Shown: positions 39,211-49,258, numbered from the stretch's first letter. The stretch: 64,000 nucleotides of DNA from Shinella lacus (GCF_010994755.1 NZ_WHSB02000005.1:219281-283280); one strand, 5' to 3'. Notes: generated by a model from the sequence alone, not told the origin. Numbers and translations: made by a program.

Positions 39211-39834
39211 TCAGGCCTGAGCGGCGCTGGTCTCGCCTGCAGGCGCCTTGGGGCCGCCCTTGGAGACGCCGACCATGGCGGGGCGCAGCACGCGCTCGCC
39301 GATGACGAAACCGGCCTGCACGACCTGCACGACCGTGTTGTTGGCAATCTCCGGGTTCGGCACCTCGAACATCGCCTGGTGGAAGTTCGGATCGAACTTC
39401 TCGCCGACCGGCTCGAGCTTGCGCACGCCGTGGCGTTCGAGGGCTGCAAGCATCGAGCGCTCGGTCATCTCGACGCCTTCCACCAGCGCCTTGAAGCCGG
39501 CATCGCCGCTTTCCAGCGCATCGGCCGGAATGGCGTCCAGCGCGCGGCGCAGGTTGTCGGACACGGCCAGCATGTCGCGCGCAAAGCCGGCGACGGAATA
39601 GGATTTTGCATCCTTCACGTCGCGCTCGGTGCGGCGGCGCAGGTTGTCCATCTCGGCGGCAAGGCGGAGATACCGGTCCCTGAGGTCGGCATTTTCCGTG
39701 CGCAGCACGTCCACCGGGTCCGGCTCCGCCGGGGCATCGGCCTCGATGGTCAGCTCTTCCAGGGCGGACGCTTCTGCGGTGACGTTGTCTTCTACCGCTT
39801 CGTCAGGTCCGTGTTTCTTGTTCTCGTCGGTCAT
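39211..39834 (-). CDS. grpE: Nucleotide exchange factor GrpE
   Basis: Releases ADP from DnaK. The 207-aa protein has an acidic, disordered N-terminus, a long coiled coil (about residues 40-95, [20 protein letters not shown]) and the C-terminal beta domain with [17 protein letters not shown] and [22 protein letters not shown] lies upstream of the ATG. It is downstream of hrcA on the same strand; the 144-bp gap contains a RIME-type palindrome. DnaK and DnaJ are not in the window. Confidence 0.97.
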   Translation of the reverse strand: MTDENKKHGPDEAVEDNVTAEASALEELTIEADAPAEPDPVDVLRTENADLRDRYLRLAAEMDNLRRRTERDVKDAKSYSVAGFARDMLAVSDNLRRALDAIPADALESGDAGFKALVEGVEMTERSMLAALERHGVRKLEPVGEKFDPNFHQAMFEVPNPEIANNTVVQVVQAGFVIGERVLRPAMVGVSKGGPKAPAGETSAAQA

Positions 39835-39933
39835 GACGTACTCCGAATTGTATTTTGAGGTTTGCGCCCGATATCGAGCTTTGAGCCCGAAAAATCAAGG
39901 GCCGATGGCCGGATTGCCGGGGCAGATATGCCG

Positions 39934-39981
39934 CATGCCGTTCTCGCAAAACCGCTGCTCACTTTTGCGCGGCATGCTTTA
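39934..39981 (-). repeat. Half RIME-type palindrome starting at the hrcA stop codon
   Basis: On the minus strand the hrcA TAA runs straight into AGCATGCCG, GCAAAAGTG, AGCAGCGG, TTTTGC and CGGCATGC. The outer stem GCATGCCG/CGGCATGC is a perfect 8 bp and the inner GCAAAA/TTTTGC 6 bp. The core matches the copy at 44212 while the outer arms differ but still pair. Confidence 0.75.
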
Positions 39982-41061
39982 ACGCGAAAGCCGCGACATG
40001 AGCTGGGCCGTATAGTCCACCATCGGCACGATACGGGAATAGTTGAGCCGCGTCGGCCCGATGACGCCGACGGCGCCGACGATCTTTTCCTCGCTGTCGC
40101 GATAGGGCGCGACGATGAGCGAGGAGCCGGACAGCGAGAAGAGCTTGTTTTCCGAGCCGATGAAGATGCGTACGCCCGGGCCGGTCTCGGCCAGGTTGAG
40201 AAGCTCGATCAGGCCGTCCTTGCGCTCCAGGTCGTCGAACAGCATGCGCAGACGGTCGATATCCTCTGCGCCCGCAAGCCCTTCGAGCAGGTTCGCCCGG
40301 CCGCGCACGATGAGCCGCGTCGGCTTGCCCTCGTCGAAACCGCCGGACCAGACCATGAGGCCGCGCTCGACGAGATCCTGCGACAGCTTGTCGAGCTCGA
40401 CGCTGATCTCGCCGCGCAGGCGCTCCAGCTGCGCGCGCGCCTCCAACAGCGTGTTGCCGGCGAGGTGGGCGTTGAGGAAATTGGCGGCCTCGGTGAGCTG
40501 CGAGCCGGTGACACCAGCCGGCAGCTCGATGATGCGGTTTTCCACCTGGTCGTGATCGCCGACGAGCACGACGAGCGCCTTGGTCGGCTCCAGCCGGATG
40601 AATTCGACATGCTTGAGCACGGCGTCGTTCTTGGTGGTGATGACGAGGCCCGCGCCGCGCGACATACCGGACAGCGCCTGGCTCGCCTCGTTCATCAGGG
40701 TCTCGACAGCCGAATGTTTCTGGCCGTGCGGGCGCACATGGCGCTCGATCGAAGCGCGATCCTCCGCCGAAATATTGCCCACCTGCATGAAGGCATCGAC
40801 GAAGAAGCGCAGGCCGAGCTGCGTCGGCAGGCGCCCGGCGCTAATATGCGGCGAGTAGATGAGGCCGAGTTCTTCCAGGTCGCTCATCACATTGCGCACG
40901 GAGGCGGGCGAGAGCGACATCGGCAGGATGCGCGACAGGTTGCGCGAGCCAAGCGGCTCGCCGCTTTCCAGATAGCTTTCGACGATGCGACGGAAGATCT
41001 CACCCGAACGCTCGTCGAGCGCCGCCTGACTTTCAGGACCCGGAGATCTATTCAAAACCAT
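39979..41061 (-). CDS. hrcA: Heat-inducible transcription repressor HrcA
   Basis: Represses groESL-type operons by binding CIRCE elements. The 360-aa protein has an N-terminal winged helix ([40 protein letters not shown]) and a large GAF-like effector domain. The ATG at 41061 begins [11 protein letters not shown], and upstream codons in frame look non-coding. No CIRCE sequence is visible in this window, so its targets lie elsewhere. It precedes grpE and is divergent from rph. Confidence 0.96.
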   Translation of the reverse strand: MVLNRSPGPESQAALDERSGEIFRRIVESYLESGEPLGSRNLSRILPMSLSPASVRNVMSDLEELGLIYSPHISAGRLPTQLGLRFFVDAFMQVGNISAEDRASIERHVRPHGQKHSAVETLMNEASQALSGMSRGAGLVITTKNDAVLKHVEFIRLEPTKALVVLVGDHDQVENRIIELPAGVTGSQLTEAANFLNAHLAGNTLLEARAQLERLRGEISVELDKLSQDLVERGLMVWSGGFDEGKPTRLIVRGRANLLEGLAGAEDIDRLRMLFDDLERKDGLIELLNLAETGPGVRIFIGSENKLFSLSGSSLIVAPYRDSEEKIVGAVGVIGPTRLNYSRIVPMVDYTAQLMSRLSR

Positions 41062-41212
41062 CTTCTCGCTGCAAACCCTGTTATCCGACTGGAATATAGT
41101 GATTTCGCGGGTAAGCGCAAAACGGATTTTCCCTGGCGTCGCGGCATCGGCATTCCCTCGCCTGACGAACTGGTCTAAAGCACTTCCCACATATCTCAAT
41201 GAGGAGTTCGCA

Positions 41213-41929
41213 ATGCGGCCGTCCGGCAGAAAAACCGATCAGATGCGCAAGGTTTCCTTCGAGCGCAACATCTCCAAACATGCCGAAGGCTCCTGTCTCG
41301 TCAAGTTCGGCGACACGCATGTGCTCGTCACCGCCAGCCTGGAAGACAAGACGCCGCCGTGGCTGCGCAACAGCGGCAAGGGCTGGGTCACGGCCGAATA
41401 CGGCATGCTGCCGCGCGCCACCGGCGACCGCATGCGCCGCGAAGCCGCCGCCGGCAAGCAGGGCGGCCGCACGCAGGAAATCCAGCGCCTCATCGGCCGG
41501 TCGCTGCGCGCCATCGTCGATCTCGAAGCGCTCGGCGAACGCCAGATCACCGTCGACTGCGACGTCATCCAGGCAGACGGCGGCACGCGCACCGCCTCCA
41601 TCACCGGCGCCTTCATCGCGCTGCACGACTGCCTGAAGTGGATGGAAGCACGCAACATGATCAAGGTCGAGAAGGTCCTGAAGGACCATGTCGCCGCGAT
41701 CTCCTGCGGCATCTTCGCCGCCCAGTCGGTGATCGACCTCGATTATCTCGAGGATTCCGCCGCCGAGACGGACGCCAACTTCGTCATGACCGGCTCCGGC
41801 GGCATCGTCGAGATCCAGGGCACCGCCGAGGGCAAGCCGTTCACCGAGGAGGAATTCTCCTCCCTGATGGTGCTCGCCCGCAACGGCATTGCCGAACTGG
41901 TCGAGATGCAGAAGCAGGCGATCGCCTGA
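41213..41929 (+). CDS. rph: Ribonuclease PH
   Basis: Phosphorolytic 3'-5' exoribonuclease trimming tRNA 3' ends. The 238-aa protein has the full RNase PH fold: [39 protein letters not shown] and [14 protein letters not shown] lies six bases before the ATG at 41213, fixing the start. It is divergent from hrcA and followed 13 bp later by the VOC gene. Confidence 0.97.
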   Translation: MRPSGRKTDQMRKVSFERNISKHAEGSCLVKFGDTHVLVTASLEDKTPPWLRNSGKGWVTAEYGMLPRATGDRMRREAAAGKQGGRTQEIQRLIGRSLRAIVDLEALGERQITVDCDVIQADGGTRTASITGAFIALHDCLKWMEARNMIKVEKVLKDHVAAISCGIFAAQSVIDLDYLEDSAAETDANFVMTGSGGIVEIQGTAEGKPFTEEEFSSLMVLARNGIAELVEMQKQAIA

Positions 41930-41942
41930 GATAGGTTTGCCC

Positions 41943-42359
41943 ATGGCCGCCGCGCTCGAAGGGATACTCGAAACCGCACTTTACGCGGACGACCTCGACG
42001 CGGCGGAAGCCTTTTACGGCGGCCTGCTGGGGCTGGAAAAGATCACGCGGCAGGCAAACCGCCACGTCTTCTTCCGCTGCGGCCCCGGCGTTCTGCTGAT
42101 CTTCAATCCGCAGGAGACCGTCGTTCCGCCACCGCCCCATGCCTTTCCCGTGCCGGTGCACGGCGCGACGGGACCGGGCCATGTCTGCTTCCGCGTTCCC
42201 GGGCCGGAGCTTGATTTCTGGGTGGAAAAGCTCGTAGAAGCCGGCATCACCATCGAAGCGGATTTCTGTTGGCCGAACGGCGCCCGCTCCATCTATTTCC
42301 GCGACCCCGCCGGCAACAGCCTCGAATGTGCCGAGCCCGGCCTCTGGAACATCGCTTAG
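41943..42359 (+). CDS. VOC-superfamily (glyoxalase/bleomycin-resistance fold) protein
   Basis: Small metal-dependent fold of 138 aa with two beta-alpha-beta-beta-beta modules: [20 protein letters not shown] at its start, GPGHVCFRV in the middle with a His ligand, and [16 protein letters not shown] near the end with a Glu ligand. These positions match VOC enzymes, but substrate cannot be predicted. It sits between rph and rdgB with 13- and 7-bp gaps, so it is part of that operon, possibly in damage or metabolite repair. Confidence 0.85.
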   Translation: MAAALEGILETALYADDLDAAEAFYGGLLGLEKITRQANRHVFFRCGPGVLLIFNPQETVVPPPPHAFPVPVHGATGPGHVCFRVPGPELDFWVEKLVEAGITIEADFCWPNGARSIYFRDPAGNSLECAEPGLWNIA

Positions 42360-42366
42360 GACCCTT

Positions 42367-43011
42367 ATGCGCAAGCTCGACACCAAGACGATCGTCGTCG
42401 CCAGCCACAATGCGGGAAAGATCCGCGAGATCGAGGACCTGATCGGCCCCTTCGGCTTCTCCGCCAAGTCGGCCGCCGAATTGAACTTCGAGGAGCCGGA
42501 CGAGACCGGCACGACCTTTGAGGAGAACGCGACGATCAAGGCGCTCGCCTCGGCGAAGGCCTCCGGCCTGCCCGCCCTTTCGGATGATTCCGGCCTCGTC
42601 GTCGATGCGCTCGACGGCGCGCCCGGCGCCTACACGGCGAACTGGGCGGAGACGGCGAACGGCACGCGCGACTTCGCCATGGCCATGGAGAAGGTGGAGA
42701 AGGCGCTGGCCGAAAAGGGTGTGAGCGAGGCCAGGGATCGCACGGCACGTTTCGTCTCCGTGCTCTGCCTTGCCTGGCCGGACGGCCATACGGAACTCTT
42801 CCGCGGCGAGGTCGAAGGCCAGGTCGTCTGGCCACCGCGCGGGACGCAGGGTTTCGGCTATGACCCGGTCTTCCAGCCCGAGGGCTACGAGACGACCTTC
42901 GGCGAGATGAGCGCTGAGCAAAAACACGGCTGGAAGCCGGGTGACGCGGCAGCGCTGTCGCACCGCGCCCGCGCCTTCAAGATTTTCGTCGAAACCTGCC
43001 TGACGGCCTGA
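42367..43011 (+). CDS. rdgB: dITP/XTP pyrophosphatase RdgB (HAM1 family)
   Basis: Removes deaminated purine nucleotides (XTP, dITP) from the pool. The 214-aa protein has the substrate loop [14 protein letters not shown] (about residue 13), the acidic metal site [18 protein letters not shown] (about residues 70-88) and [16 protein letters not shown]. The ATG at 42367 lies 7 bp after the VOC gene. The rph-rdgB-hemW order is conserved in proteobacteria. Confidence 0.97.
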   Translation: MRKLDTKTIVVASHNAGKIREIEDLIGPFGFSAKSAAELNFEEPDETGTTFEENATIKALASAKASGLPALSDDSGLVVDALDGAPGAYTANWAETANGTRDFAMAMEKVEKALAEKGVSEARDRTARFVSVLCLAWPDGHTELFRGEVEGQVVWPPRGTQGFGYDPVFQPEGYETTFGEMSAEQKHGWKPGDAAALSHRARAFKIFVETCLTA

Positions 43012-43017
43012 GGCGGG

Positions 43018-44211
43018 ATGACGGCGGTGCCCCTCGACATCAGGCAGAGCTTTGGGCCGGACCTCGCCGAGCCCGGCTTCGGCATCTATGTGCACTGGCC
43101 GTTCTGTGCCGCCAAATGCCCCTATTGCGACTTCAACAGCCATGTGCGCCACCAGCCGGTCGACCAGCCGCGCTTCGTGCAGGCCTTTTTGACCGAAATG
43201 GCGACGATGCGCCGCCTCACCGGCTCGCGCACGGTCACCAGCATCTTCATGGGTGGCGGCACGCCCTCGCTGATGGCGCCGGAGACGGTCGACGCGATCC
43301 TCAACGGCATCGCCCGCCACTGGCATGTGCCTGATGGCATTGAGATCACCATGGAGGCCAATCCGTCGAGCGTCGAGGCCGAGCGTTTTCGCGGCTATCG
43401 GGCTGCCGGCGTCAACCGCGTCTCGCTTGGCGTGCAGGCGCTGAATGACCGGGACCTGAAATTCCTTGGCCGGCTGCATGACGTCGCCGATGCGCTGAAG
43501 GCGATCCGGCTGGCGCGAGACATCTTCCCGCGCATGTCCTTCGACCTCATCTATGCCCGCCCGAACCAGACGGTGGAGGAGTGGGACCGCGAGCTGAAGG
43601 AGGCCGTCTCCTACGCCGTCGATCATCTCTCGCTCTACCAGCTCACCATCGAGGAGGGCACGCCCTTCTACGGGTTGCACAAGGCCGGCAAGCTGGTGGT
43701 GCCGGATGGCGAACAGTCCGCCGTGCTCTACGAGGCGACGCAGGAGATCACCGAACGCGAGGGCATGCCGGCCTACGAGGTCTCCAACCATGCCCGCCCC
43801 GGCTCCGAAAGCCGCCACAACCTCACCTACTGGCGTTATGGCGACTATGTCGGCATCGGCCCCGGCGCCCATGGCCGCCTGACGACCGGCGGCTCGAAGA
43901 TTGCGACCGCGACGGAACGGAAGCCGGAAAGCTGGCTGTCGCTTGTCGAGGCCGGGGGCCACGGCATGGTCGACCAGGAATTGCTGGAGCACGAGGCACA
44001 GTCGGACGAGCTGCTGCTGATGGGCCTGCGCCTGAAGGAGGGTGTCGACCTCGCCCGCTGGCAGAGCCTTTCCGGCCGCGACCTGGACCCGGACCGCGAA
44101 CAGTTCCTCATCGAACACGGTTTCATCGAGCGCCTCGGCAATTCGCGGCTGCGCTGTACGCCTGCCGGCATGCTGATCCTCGACGCCGTCGTTGCCGATC
44201 TCGCCTGCTGA
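43018..44211 (+). CDS. hemW: Heme chaperone HemW (radical SAM)
   Basis: Radical-SAM protein of 397 aa once called coproporphyrinogen oxidase-like; members that carry HNLTYW bind and transfer heme. The 4Fe-4S motif CAAKCPYC is near residue 30, and HNLTYWRYGDYVGIGPGAH near 265 marks the HemW rather than the HemN group. The ATG at 43018 has GAGGCGGG just upstream, 6 bp after rdgB. Its TGA is followed after 2 nt by a full RIME repeat. Confidence 0.93.
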   Translation: MTAVPLDIRQSFGPDLAEPGFGIYVHWPFCAAKCPYCDFNSHVRHQPVDQPRFVQAFLTEMATMRRLTGSRTVTSIFMGGGTPSLMAPETVDAILNGIARHWHVPDGIEITMEANPSSVEAERFRGYRAAGVNRVSLGVQALNDRDLKFLGRLHDVADALKAIRLARDIFPRMSFDLIYARPNQTVEEWDRELKEAVSYAVDHLSLYQLTIEEGTPFYGLHKAGKLVVPDGEQSAVLYEATQEITEREGMPAYEVSNHARPGSESRHNLTYWRYGDYVGIGPGAHGRLTTGGSKIATATERKPESWLSLVEAGGHGMVDQELLEHEAQSDELLLMGLRLKEGVDLARWQSLSGRDLDPDREQFLIEHGFIERLGNSRLRCTPAGMLILDAVVADLAC

Positions 44212-44317
44212 TCAGAGCAATTCCAGCAAAAGTGCGCAGCGGTTTTGCGTCCGGAACTGCGTAAAAACAAAGAGCTAGAGCGTTTTCGCGATTCGAAGAG
44301 AAGCGGAAACGCTCTAG
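44212..44317. repeat. Complete RIME element bridging hemW and the EamA gene
   Basis: Two palindromes fill the whole convergent gap. The first (about 44214-44262) pairs GCAATTCC with GGAACTGC and inner GCAAAA with TTTTGC around a GCAGCGG core. The second (44275-44317) pairs CTAGAGCGTTTTCGC with GCGGAAACGCTCTAG, 15 bp with one wobble. This is the form of the rhizobial intergenic mosaic element RIME1. The TAG of the converging EamA gene (44316-44314) lies inside the last arm. Confidence 0.85.
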
Positions 44318-45255
44318 CTTCCGGCATCCGAGCCGAGCGGCCGGCGCTTTTCCATGAAGAACCGAAAGAGACGTCCGTCGATCGCCGCAAGGCCGACGGC
44401 GATCAACGCCATGCCGGCAAAGTGTTTCGGCGCCAGCATCTCGCCCAGCACCAGTGCGCCGAGCAGGATGGCGCTCACCGGGATCAGGAAGGTGACGAGC
44501 ATCAGGTTCGTGGCGCCTGCCGTCGCAAGGATGCGGAAAAAGATGACATAGGCGAGTGCTGTCGCGAGGAAGGCGAGGCCGAACAGCGCCATCCAGGCTT
44601 CCGCCGAGGGCATGGCGAGCGTCCATGGCCGATCGACGATCAAGGCGACCGGCAGCATCAGAGCCGCAGACGTGGTGACCTGCCCGGCGGCCGGCAGCAG
44701 CGGCGGCAGGCCCATGCGGCGGAAGCGGCGGCCGAAAATGCCGGCGATCGAATAGGAGACGGCGCCGCCGAGCACGGCGAGCTGTGCCAGCACGTTGGTG
44801 CCGAGATCGGACAGCACCGAGGGGCCGATCATCAGGGCCACGCCCGCAAAACCCACCAGCACGCCGATGAGCCGGCTACCGGTCATCTTCTCGTCCTGCG
44901 TCAGCAGATGGGCGGCGATCACCGCGAAGAGCGGGGTCGTAGCATTGAGGATCGAGGCGAGGCCGCTCGCAATATGCGTCTGGCCCCAGACGATCAGCGA
45001 AAAGGGGATGATGTTGTTGAGCACGCCCATGCCGAGAAAGGCGAGCCAGACTTCACGGCTCTTCGGAACGGCATGGCCGGAGAGCCGCACGATCGTCCAG
45101 AGCGCTATTGCCGCGAGCGCCACGCGGAGCGCGACGATGGTGAGCGTCGGCAGCTCGCGCACGAGGATGCCGTTGAACAGGAACGAGCCGCCCCAGAGCA
45201 GCGACAGGGCGATGAGCAAAGCCCATTCGCGGGCGGACATTTGATGGCTAGCCAT
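44314..45255 (-). CDS. DMT-family transporter (EamA, drug/metabolite exporter)
   Basis: Inner-membrane protein of 313 aa with ten hydrophobic helices in two EamA repeats (LLWGGSFLFNGILV at the start; FFRILATAGATNLMLVTFLI in the second half). Family members export amino acids, purines or drugs; the cargo is unknown. AGGAGG six bases before the ATG fixes the start. The LysR gene at 45393 is divergent and is a likely regulator. Its stop codon lies in a RIME palindrome. Confidence 0.9.
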   Translation of the reverse strand: MASHQMSAREWALLIALSLLWGGSFLFNGILVRELPTLTIVALRVALAAIALWTIVRLSGHAVPKSREVWLAFLGMGVLNNIIPFSLIVWGQTHIASGLASILNATTPLFAVIAAHLLTQDEKMTGSRLIGVLVGFAGVALMIGPSVLSDLGTNVLAQLAVLGGAVSYSIAGIFGRRFRRMGLPPLLPAAGQVTTSAALMLPVALIVDRPWTLAMPSAEAWMALFGLAFLATALAYVIFFRILATAGATNLMLVTFLIPVSAILLGALVLGEMLAPKHFAGMALIAVGLAAIDGRLFRFFMEKRRPLGSDAGS

Positions 45256-45392
45256 GGCGGCCTCCTACGGGATTTTTTCTAAACCGAACGATGGGACCGA
45301 GTGCAAGAACCCGGCAGTTGCGCTATCATTCCGGTTATTTCCCTCTGGTACAAACGATCATATTTCGACAATTCAGCGAGGAAAACTAAACC

Positions 45393-46286
45393 ATGAGCGG
45401 CCGTCTTCCCTCCCTGTCCGGCCTGCGCGCCTTCGAGGCGGCAGCGCGCCACCTGAGCGTCACGCTCGCCGCCGGCGAGCTCAATGTCACGCCGGGTGCG
45501 GTGAGCCTGCAGATCCGCGACCTCGAACAAACGCTCGGCGTGCAGCTCTTCGAGCGGCGGCCGCGGCGGCTTTCGCTGACGGAGGATGGCGAGGGGTACT
45601 TCAAGGCGATGCGCTCGGCCTTCCGGCTGATGCGCGAGGCGACCGACGAGCTTCTCGCCCGCGCCCGCCCCGCGACGCTCTCGATCAGTTGTACGCCGAC
45701 CTTCGCCGCCCAATGGCTCGTGCCGCGGCTGCCGCATTTCGAAGAGCGCTTTCCCGGCCTCGACATCCGCATCAGCGCCTCGAACCGCCTGGTCGATTTC
45801 GTGCGCGACGGGGTGGATATCGCGATCCGGCACGGGTTCGGCCGCTATGAGGGCCTCGTCAGCGAACGGCTGCTCGACGACAACCTCGTGCCCGTCATCG
45901 CGCCGGCATTGCGCGAAACCGAGCCGCTCGACGAGCCCGCCGATCTCGCCAACCATATATTGATCCACGACGTACACCGGCAGGACTGGCGGCTCTGGCT
46001 GGAGGCGATGGGGGTCACCGGCATCGACGCGATGCGCGGCCCCGTCTTCACCGACAGTAATGGCGCGATCGAGGCGGCAAAGGCCGGCGACGGGGTGGCG
46101 CTGGTGCGGCTTTCGCTGGTGGCGCGGGAAATCCAGGAGCGGCGGCTGGTCGCGCCCTTTTCGCGCGGCGTGTCGACGGGGCTTGCCTATTACATCGTCT
46201 ATCCGCCGGGTGCGCTCGACCGGCCGGCCGTCACGGCGCTGCGCCAATGGCTGACCGACGAGGCACGGGCGGTGCGCGGAAGCTGA
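45393..46286 (+). CDS. LysR-family transcriptional regulator, GcvA-like
   Basis: A 297-aa regulator with the N-terminal winged HTH (LPSLSGLRAFEAAARHLSV, LNVTPGAVSLQIRDLEQTLG) and a periplasmic-binding-like effector domain (residues about 90-290). The sequence groups it with the GcvA/AmpR type. It is divergent from the EamA transporter (138-bp gap), the usual place for a LysR protein to control its target. It converges with a GNAT gene 9 bp away. Effector unknown. Confidence 0.92.
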   Translation: MSGRLPSLSGLRAFEAAARHLSVTLAAGELNVTPGAVSLQIRDLEQTLGVQLFERRPRRLSLTEDGEGYFKAMRSAFRLMREATDELLARARPATLSISCTPTFAAQWLVPRLPHFEERFPGLDIRISASNRLVDFVRDGVDIAIRHGFGRYEGLVSERLLDDNLVPVIAPALRETEPLDEPADLANHILIHDVHRQDWRLWLEAMGVTGIDAMRGPVFTDSNGAIEAAKAGDGVALVRLSLVAREIQERRLVAPFSRGVSTGLAYYIVYPPGALDRPAVTALRQWLTDEARAVRGS

Positions 46287-46295
46287 TGCGCGGCG

Positions 46296-46796
46296 TCAAT
46301 CGGGAAAGGTTTCAATCCGTTGCAGGTAGGGCGTGAAGCCTGCCCGCGCATAGGTCGCCTGCGCCTTCGCATGGTCGTTCGTATCGGTGTGCAGCCAGAT
46401 GCGCCGCGTCGCCTTCCGCCACGCCGCCCTGAGCGCCGTATCCAGCAGGAAGGGGCCGAGCCGCCGGCCATAGGCCGCCGGAACGAGGCCGAAATGCACG
46501 AGTTCGATGTCCTGCTCGTTGGCGGCATCGAATTCGCAGAGGCCGACCGGTTGCCCCTTCTCGCGCAGCACGAAGATGATCGTCGACGGAGCGGACAGGA
46601 GTTGCGCCAAGGCATCCTGTGGCATGCGCAGGCGCTGGTCCCAGGTCCACGGCTCGCCGATGGTGCAATAGAGCGACAGATAGTCCTCCAGCGAAAGGCG
46701 CTCTGCGCTGACTTCCAGATTGGCGCTTGGGGCCGCTAGCGCCGGCCGGTCCGCTGGCGGTGTGCGGAGTTCCATATAGGTGACGAGCAGGTCCAT
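46296..46796 (-). CDS. GNAT-family N-acetyltransferase
   Basis: A 166-aa acetyltransferase with the GNAT core: IIFVLREKGQPVGLCEFD as beta strands 2-4, VHFGLVPAAYGRRLGPFLLD as the acetyl-CoA site, and HAKAQATYARAGFTPY near the end. The P-loop is a variant (RRLGPFL rather than RGxGxG/A). Substrate unknown. An ATG seven codons in (MELRTPPAD) could be the true start. It lies 94 bp after dnaA on the same strand. Confidence 0.85.
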   Translation of the reverse strand: MDLLVTYMELRTPPADRPALAAPSANLEVSAERLSLEDYLSLYCTIGEPWTWDQRLRMPQDALAQLLSAPSTIIFVLREKGQPVGLCEFDAANEQDIELVHFGLVPAAYGRRLGPFLLDTALRAAWRKATRRIWLHTDTNDHAKAQATYARAGFTPYLQRIETFPD

Positions 46797-46890
46797 GCCG
46801 GCGGTCTCATCCGTTCTGCCAAAAGCAGAACGCCGTGCGCGACCCGGAGGACGGCACAGCGTTCAGAGCTGTCGAAGGGGCGTGAAAGCC

Positions 46891-48447
46891 CTATTCGTTG
46901 ATCAGGCGCTTCAGGAGCTCGATCTCGTGACTGAGCTTGGTGTCGCCCGAGATCAGTTCCTCGATCTTGCGCACGGCATGCAGCACGGTCGTGTGGTCAC
47001 GACCGCCGAAGCGGCGGCCGATCTCCGGGAAGGAGCGCGGCGTCAGCGTCTTGGACAGATACATGGCGATCTGGCGCGGCTTGACGATGACGCGCGTGCG
47101 GCGGTTCGAGACCAGTTCCTGGCGCGAGACGTTGTAGTGTTTCGCCACCACGCGCTGGATGTCCTCGATGCGCACGCGGCGCGGCTCGCCGGCAGCGACC
47201 AGATGGCCGAGCAGTTCGTCGACACGCTCGATCGTGAGGTTCGGCTCGAAGGAGCGGCGGAAGAGCAGCTGGTTGAAGGCGCCTTCCAGCTCGCGGCCGC
47301 TGGCCGTGATGTTGCGCGCGACGTGGCTGAGGATCTCGACCGGAATATCGAGCGACTGGTCTTCCTGCTGGGCGGCCGCAAGGCGGCGCTTGAGGATTTC
47401 CAGGCGCATTTCGTAATCCGGCGCTTCCATTTCGATGGCGACGCCGCCCTGGAGACGCGAACGAACGCGCGGATCGAGCGATTCCAGCTCCCAGGGCGCG
47501 CGGTCGGCAGCCACCACGACCTGCTTGGCGGAATCGAGCAGCATGTTGAGCAGGTGGCAGAACTCGTTCTGGATCGAATTGCCCTGCAGGAACTGCATGT
47601 CGTCGATGATCAAAAGGTCGATGTTGCGCAGCGTCTCCTTGAGGGAGAGCGCATCATTGTCGCGGATGGCGGTTGCGAAGCGCCACATGAAATATTCGGC
47701 CGTCAGGTAGACGACGCGCGGGTTGCGGGCACTGGACAGCGCGCCGAGCGCGATCGCCTGGAGAAGGTGCGTCTTGCCGAGGCCGACGCTCGAATGCACG
47801 AAGAGCGGGTTGAAGCGCACGGCGCCGGCACCGGCTTCCGCGATCGTGCGGGCTGCGGCAAGGGCGACGCGGTTCGAGGTGCCCTCGACGAAGGCATCGA
47901 ACGTGTAACGCTGGTCGAGCGGCGAGCCGAAGAGCGGGCCGGAATGTTGGCGCGGCTGGGCCGCAGCGGTGACGGAAGCGGCCGCGCTGCCGACAGGCTG
48001 CGGGCCACCGGCCGGACGGCGCGACGACTGCACCTGCGGCGCGGGCTCGACGGCAATGGCCTCGTCGACGGAACCCGGGCGCACGCCACGGGTCGCGGTG
48101 CGCACCAGGATCTCCACCTTGAGGATTTCGGCATCCTCCTGCTGGAACAGGCTGGTGATGAGATCGAGATAACGATTGTTGATCCACGACTTCAGGAACG
48201 TCGTCGGCACCGAAAGGCGCACCACGCTCTTGGAAACGGAATGGATCTTCAACCGGCCGAACCAGCTCGCGAAGACGTCCGGACCAACCTGCGCTTTGAG
48301 GCGCGCACTGACCCGTTCGAAAATCGCGTCCTGCTTCATATCGGATGGAACCCCCGCCGCCTGCACCCCTTCTGGTGGGAGCGCCTTTAGTGCATTTTCC
48401 CCGTTTGCGAATGCACCAGCTGTTCTGGTGGCCGTATTCACCTGCAT
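46891..48447 (-). CDS. dnaA: Chromosomal replication initiator DnaA
   Basis: AAA+ initiator that opens oriC. The protein has domain I ([23 protein letters not shown]), an Ala/Pro-rich linker, a AAA+ domain with Walker [11 protein letters not shown], Walker [14 protein letters not shown] and sensor segments, and the domain IV DNA-binding signature ([20 protein letters not shown]). I place the start at the ATG 48447 (518 aa), which follows GGCGG; ATGs at 48462 and 48339 are alternatives. The roughly 870-bp leader region up to rpsT contains a dense cluster of GANTC sites. dnaA next to rpsT is also seen in Caulobacter. Confidence 0.97.
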   Translation of the reverse strand: MQVNTATRTAGAFANGENALKALPPEGVQAAGVPSDMKQDAIFERVSARLKAQVGPDVFASWFGRLKIHSVSKSVVRLSVPTTFLKSWINNRYLDLITSLFQQEDAEILKVEILVRTATRGVRPGSVDEAIAVEPAPQVQSSRRPAGGPQPVGSAAASVTAAAQPRQHSGPLFGSPLDQRYTFDAFVEGTSNRVALAAARTIAEAGAGAVRFNPLFVHSSVGLGKTHLLQAIALGALSSARNPRVVYLTAEYFMWRFATAIRDNDALSLKETLRNIDLLIIDDMQFLQGNSIQNEFCHLLNMLLDSAKQVVVAADRAPWELESLDPRVRSRLQGGVAIEMEAPDYEMRLEILKRRLAAAQQEDQSLDIPVEILSHVARNITASGRELEGAFNQLLFRRSFEPNLTIERVDELLGHLVAAGEPRRVRIEDIQRVVAKHYNVSRQELVSNRRTRVIVKPRQIAMYLSKTLTPRSFPEIGRRFGGRDHTTVLHAVRKIEELISGDTKLSHEIELLKRLINE

Positions 48448-49258
48448 CTTGCCGCCTTTCATGCTCAATTCGCCACGTCGGCATTCCTGCCGGCGCCTTT
48501 CATGTTTGCCATCTCCCGGCCGTGCCGAGCCAATCGCCCGGTCCGGGATCTGGTGCCCCGATTGAACCGGCCCCCTGCTCCGGCACAATCCTGTTTCCCA
48601 AACACAATTCAGGTCGGCACGATCCGGTGTCATACCCGATCCCGCGTTCCCGTCTGTGGCCTCGCTGTGCGCCCCCTCGTAGAGCGTCCAGCGGGCATGC
48701 CCTCTTCATCGGCAGCCGTCCTCACAGCTGCAACCGGCACAATCAATAGTCGCAAAAACTCACTGCCAGAGTGCCAGGGGCACCTGGGGCAAGCGTTGCC
48801 GGTTTGATGATTTTACGAAGCGGAGCCGCTCCGTCACAGGGAACAAACAATCACCGCTGCCTTGTGAGACAGTCTTGTCGGCGATCATTTTCAGGCTTGT
48901 TTCCGTGCCCCCTGTGGAAAGCATTTAGGCAGGATCAGGTAGCAAGATCAATCACGAATTTTACGCAAAATTAAGGGGCGGGCGTTGACTCGCAGAGGGC
49001 TTCCTGACTCGGAATCAGCTTTCCCGTGGAGAATCTGTTAGGAATCAATGGCTTTGTTTTCGGGTTGTTTTCGGAAGGGCTGGAAAACGAAAAAAATAAA
49101 AATTCGCTTGACTCAAATTGCTGTCAAACTCCCGCAACGAAAGGGGGAGTAAGACCACCCAACCTCCCGCAAGTAACTGAATTTAAAGGAATTTTTTCGT
49201 CACGGTTTTGACAAGATCGAGCCTTGCACATTAACCATAGCGGGGTCGAAAAACCAAA
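48448..49258. other. Long non-coding region between dnaA and rpsT
   Basis: The only gene-free stretch over 300 bp. Roughly 48,450-48,900 is GC-rich with no convincing frame; 48,900-49,250 is clearly more AT-rich, with A-tracts at 49,090-49,103. It holds a six-site GANTC cluster, a near-match to the CtrA box (TTTA-N7-TTAA at 48960-48974) and, on the minus strand, a TTGACA at 49127-49122 that may be a dnaA -35 element. No run of consensus TTATCCACA DnaA boxes is visible, so I do not call an origin. Confidence 0.6.
48987..49114. promoter_or_regulatory. Cluster of six GANTC (CcrM) sites upstream of dnaA
   Basis: GANTC occurs at 48987, 49006, 49012, 49031, 49042 and 49110, six in 128 bp where about 0.5 is expected for random sequence. 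GANTC is the target of the cell-cycle methyltransferase CcrM. In Caulobacter, methylation of such sites in the dnaA promoter controls dnaA expression, so a similar role is inferred here. Confidence 0.7.

Noticed and set aside
41062-41212. CIRCE element in the hrcA-rph gap
   Set aside because: No TTAGCACTC-N9-GAGTGCTAA or close variant is present, so autoregulation of hrcA by this route is not supported.
46812-46832. Terminator for dnaA
   Set aside because: CGTTCTGC/GCAGAACG form an 8-bp stem, but no T run follows on the minus strand and the hairpin is 58 bp past the stop codon; left unassigned.
49026-49211. Open reading frame of 61 codons in the AT-rich dnaA-rpsT region
   Set aside because: Its codon use is unlike any neighbour, there is no ribosome site, and it overlaps the GANTC cluster and A-tracts; better explained as regulatory DNA.
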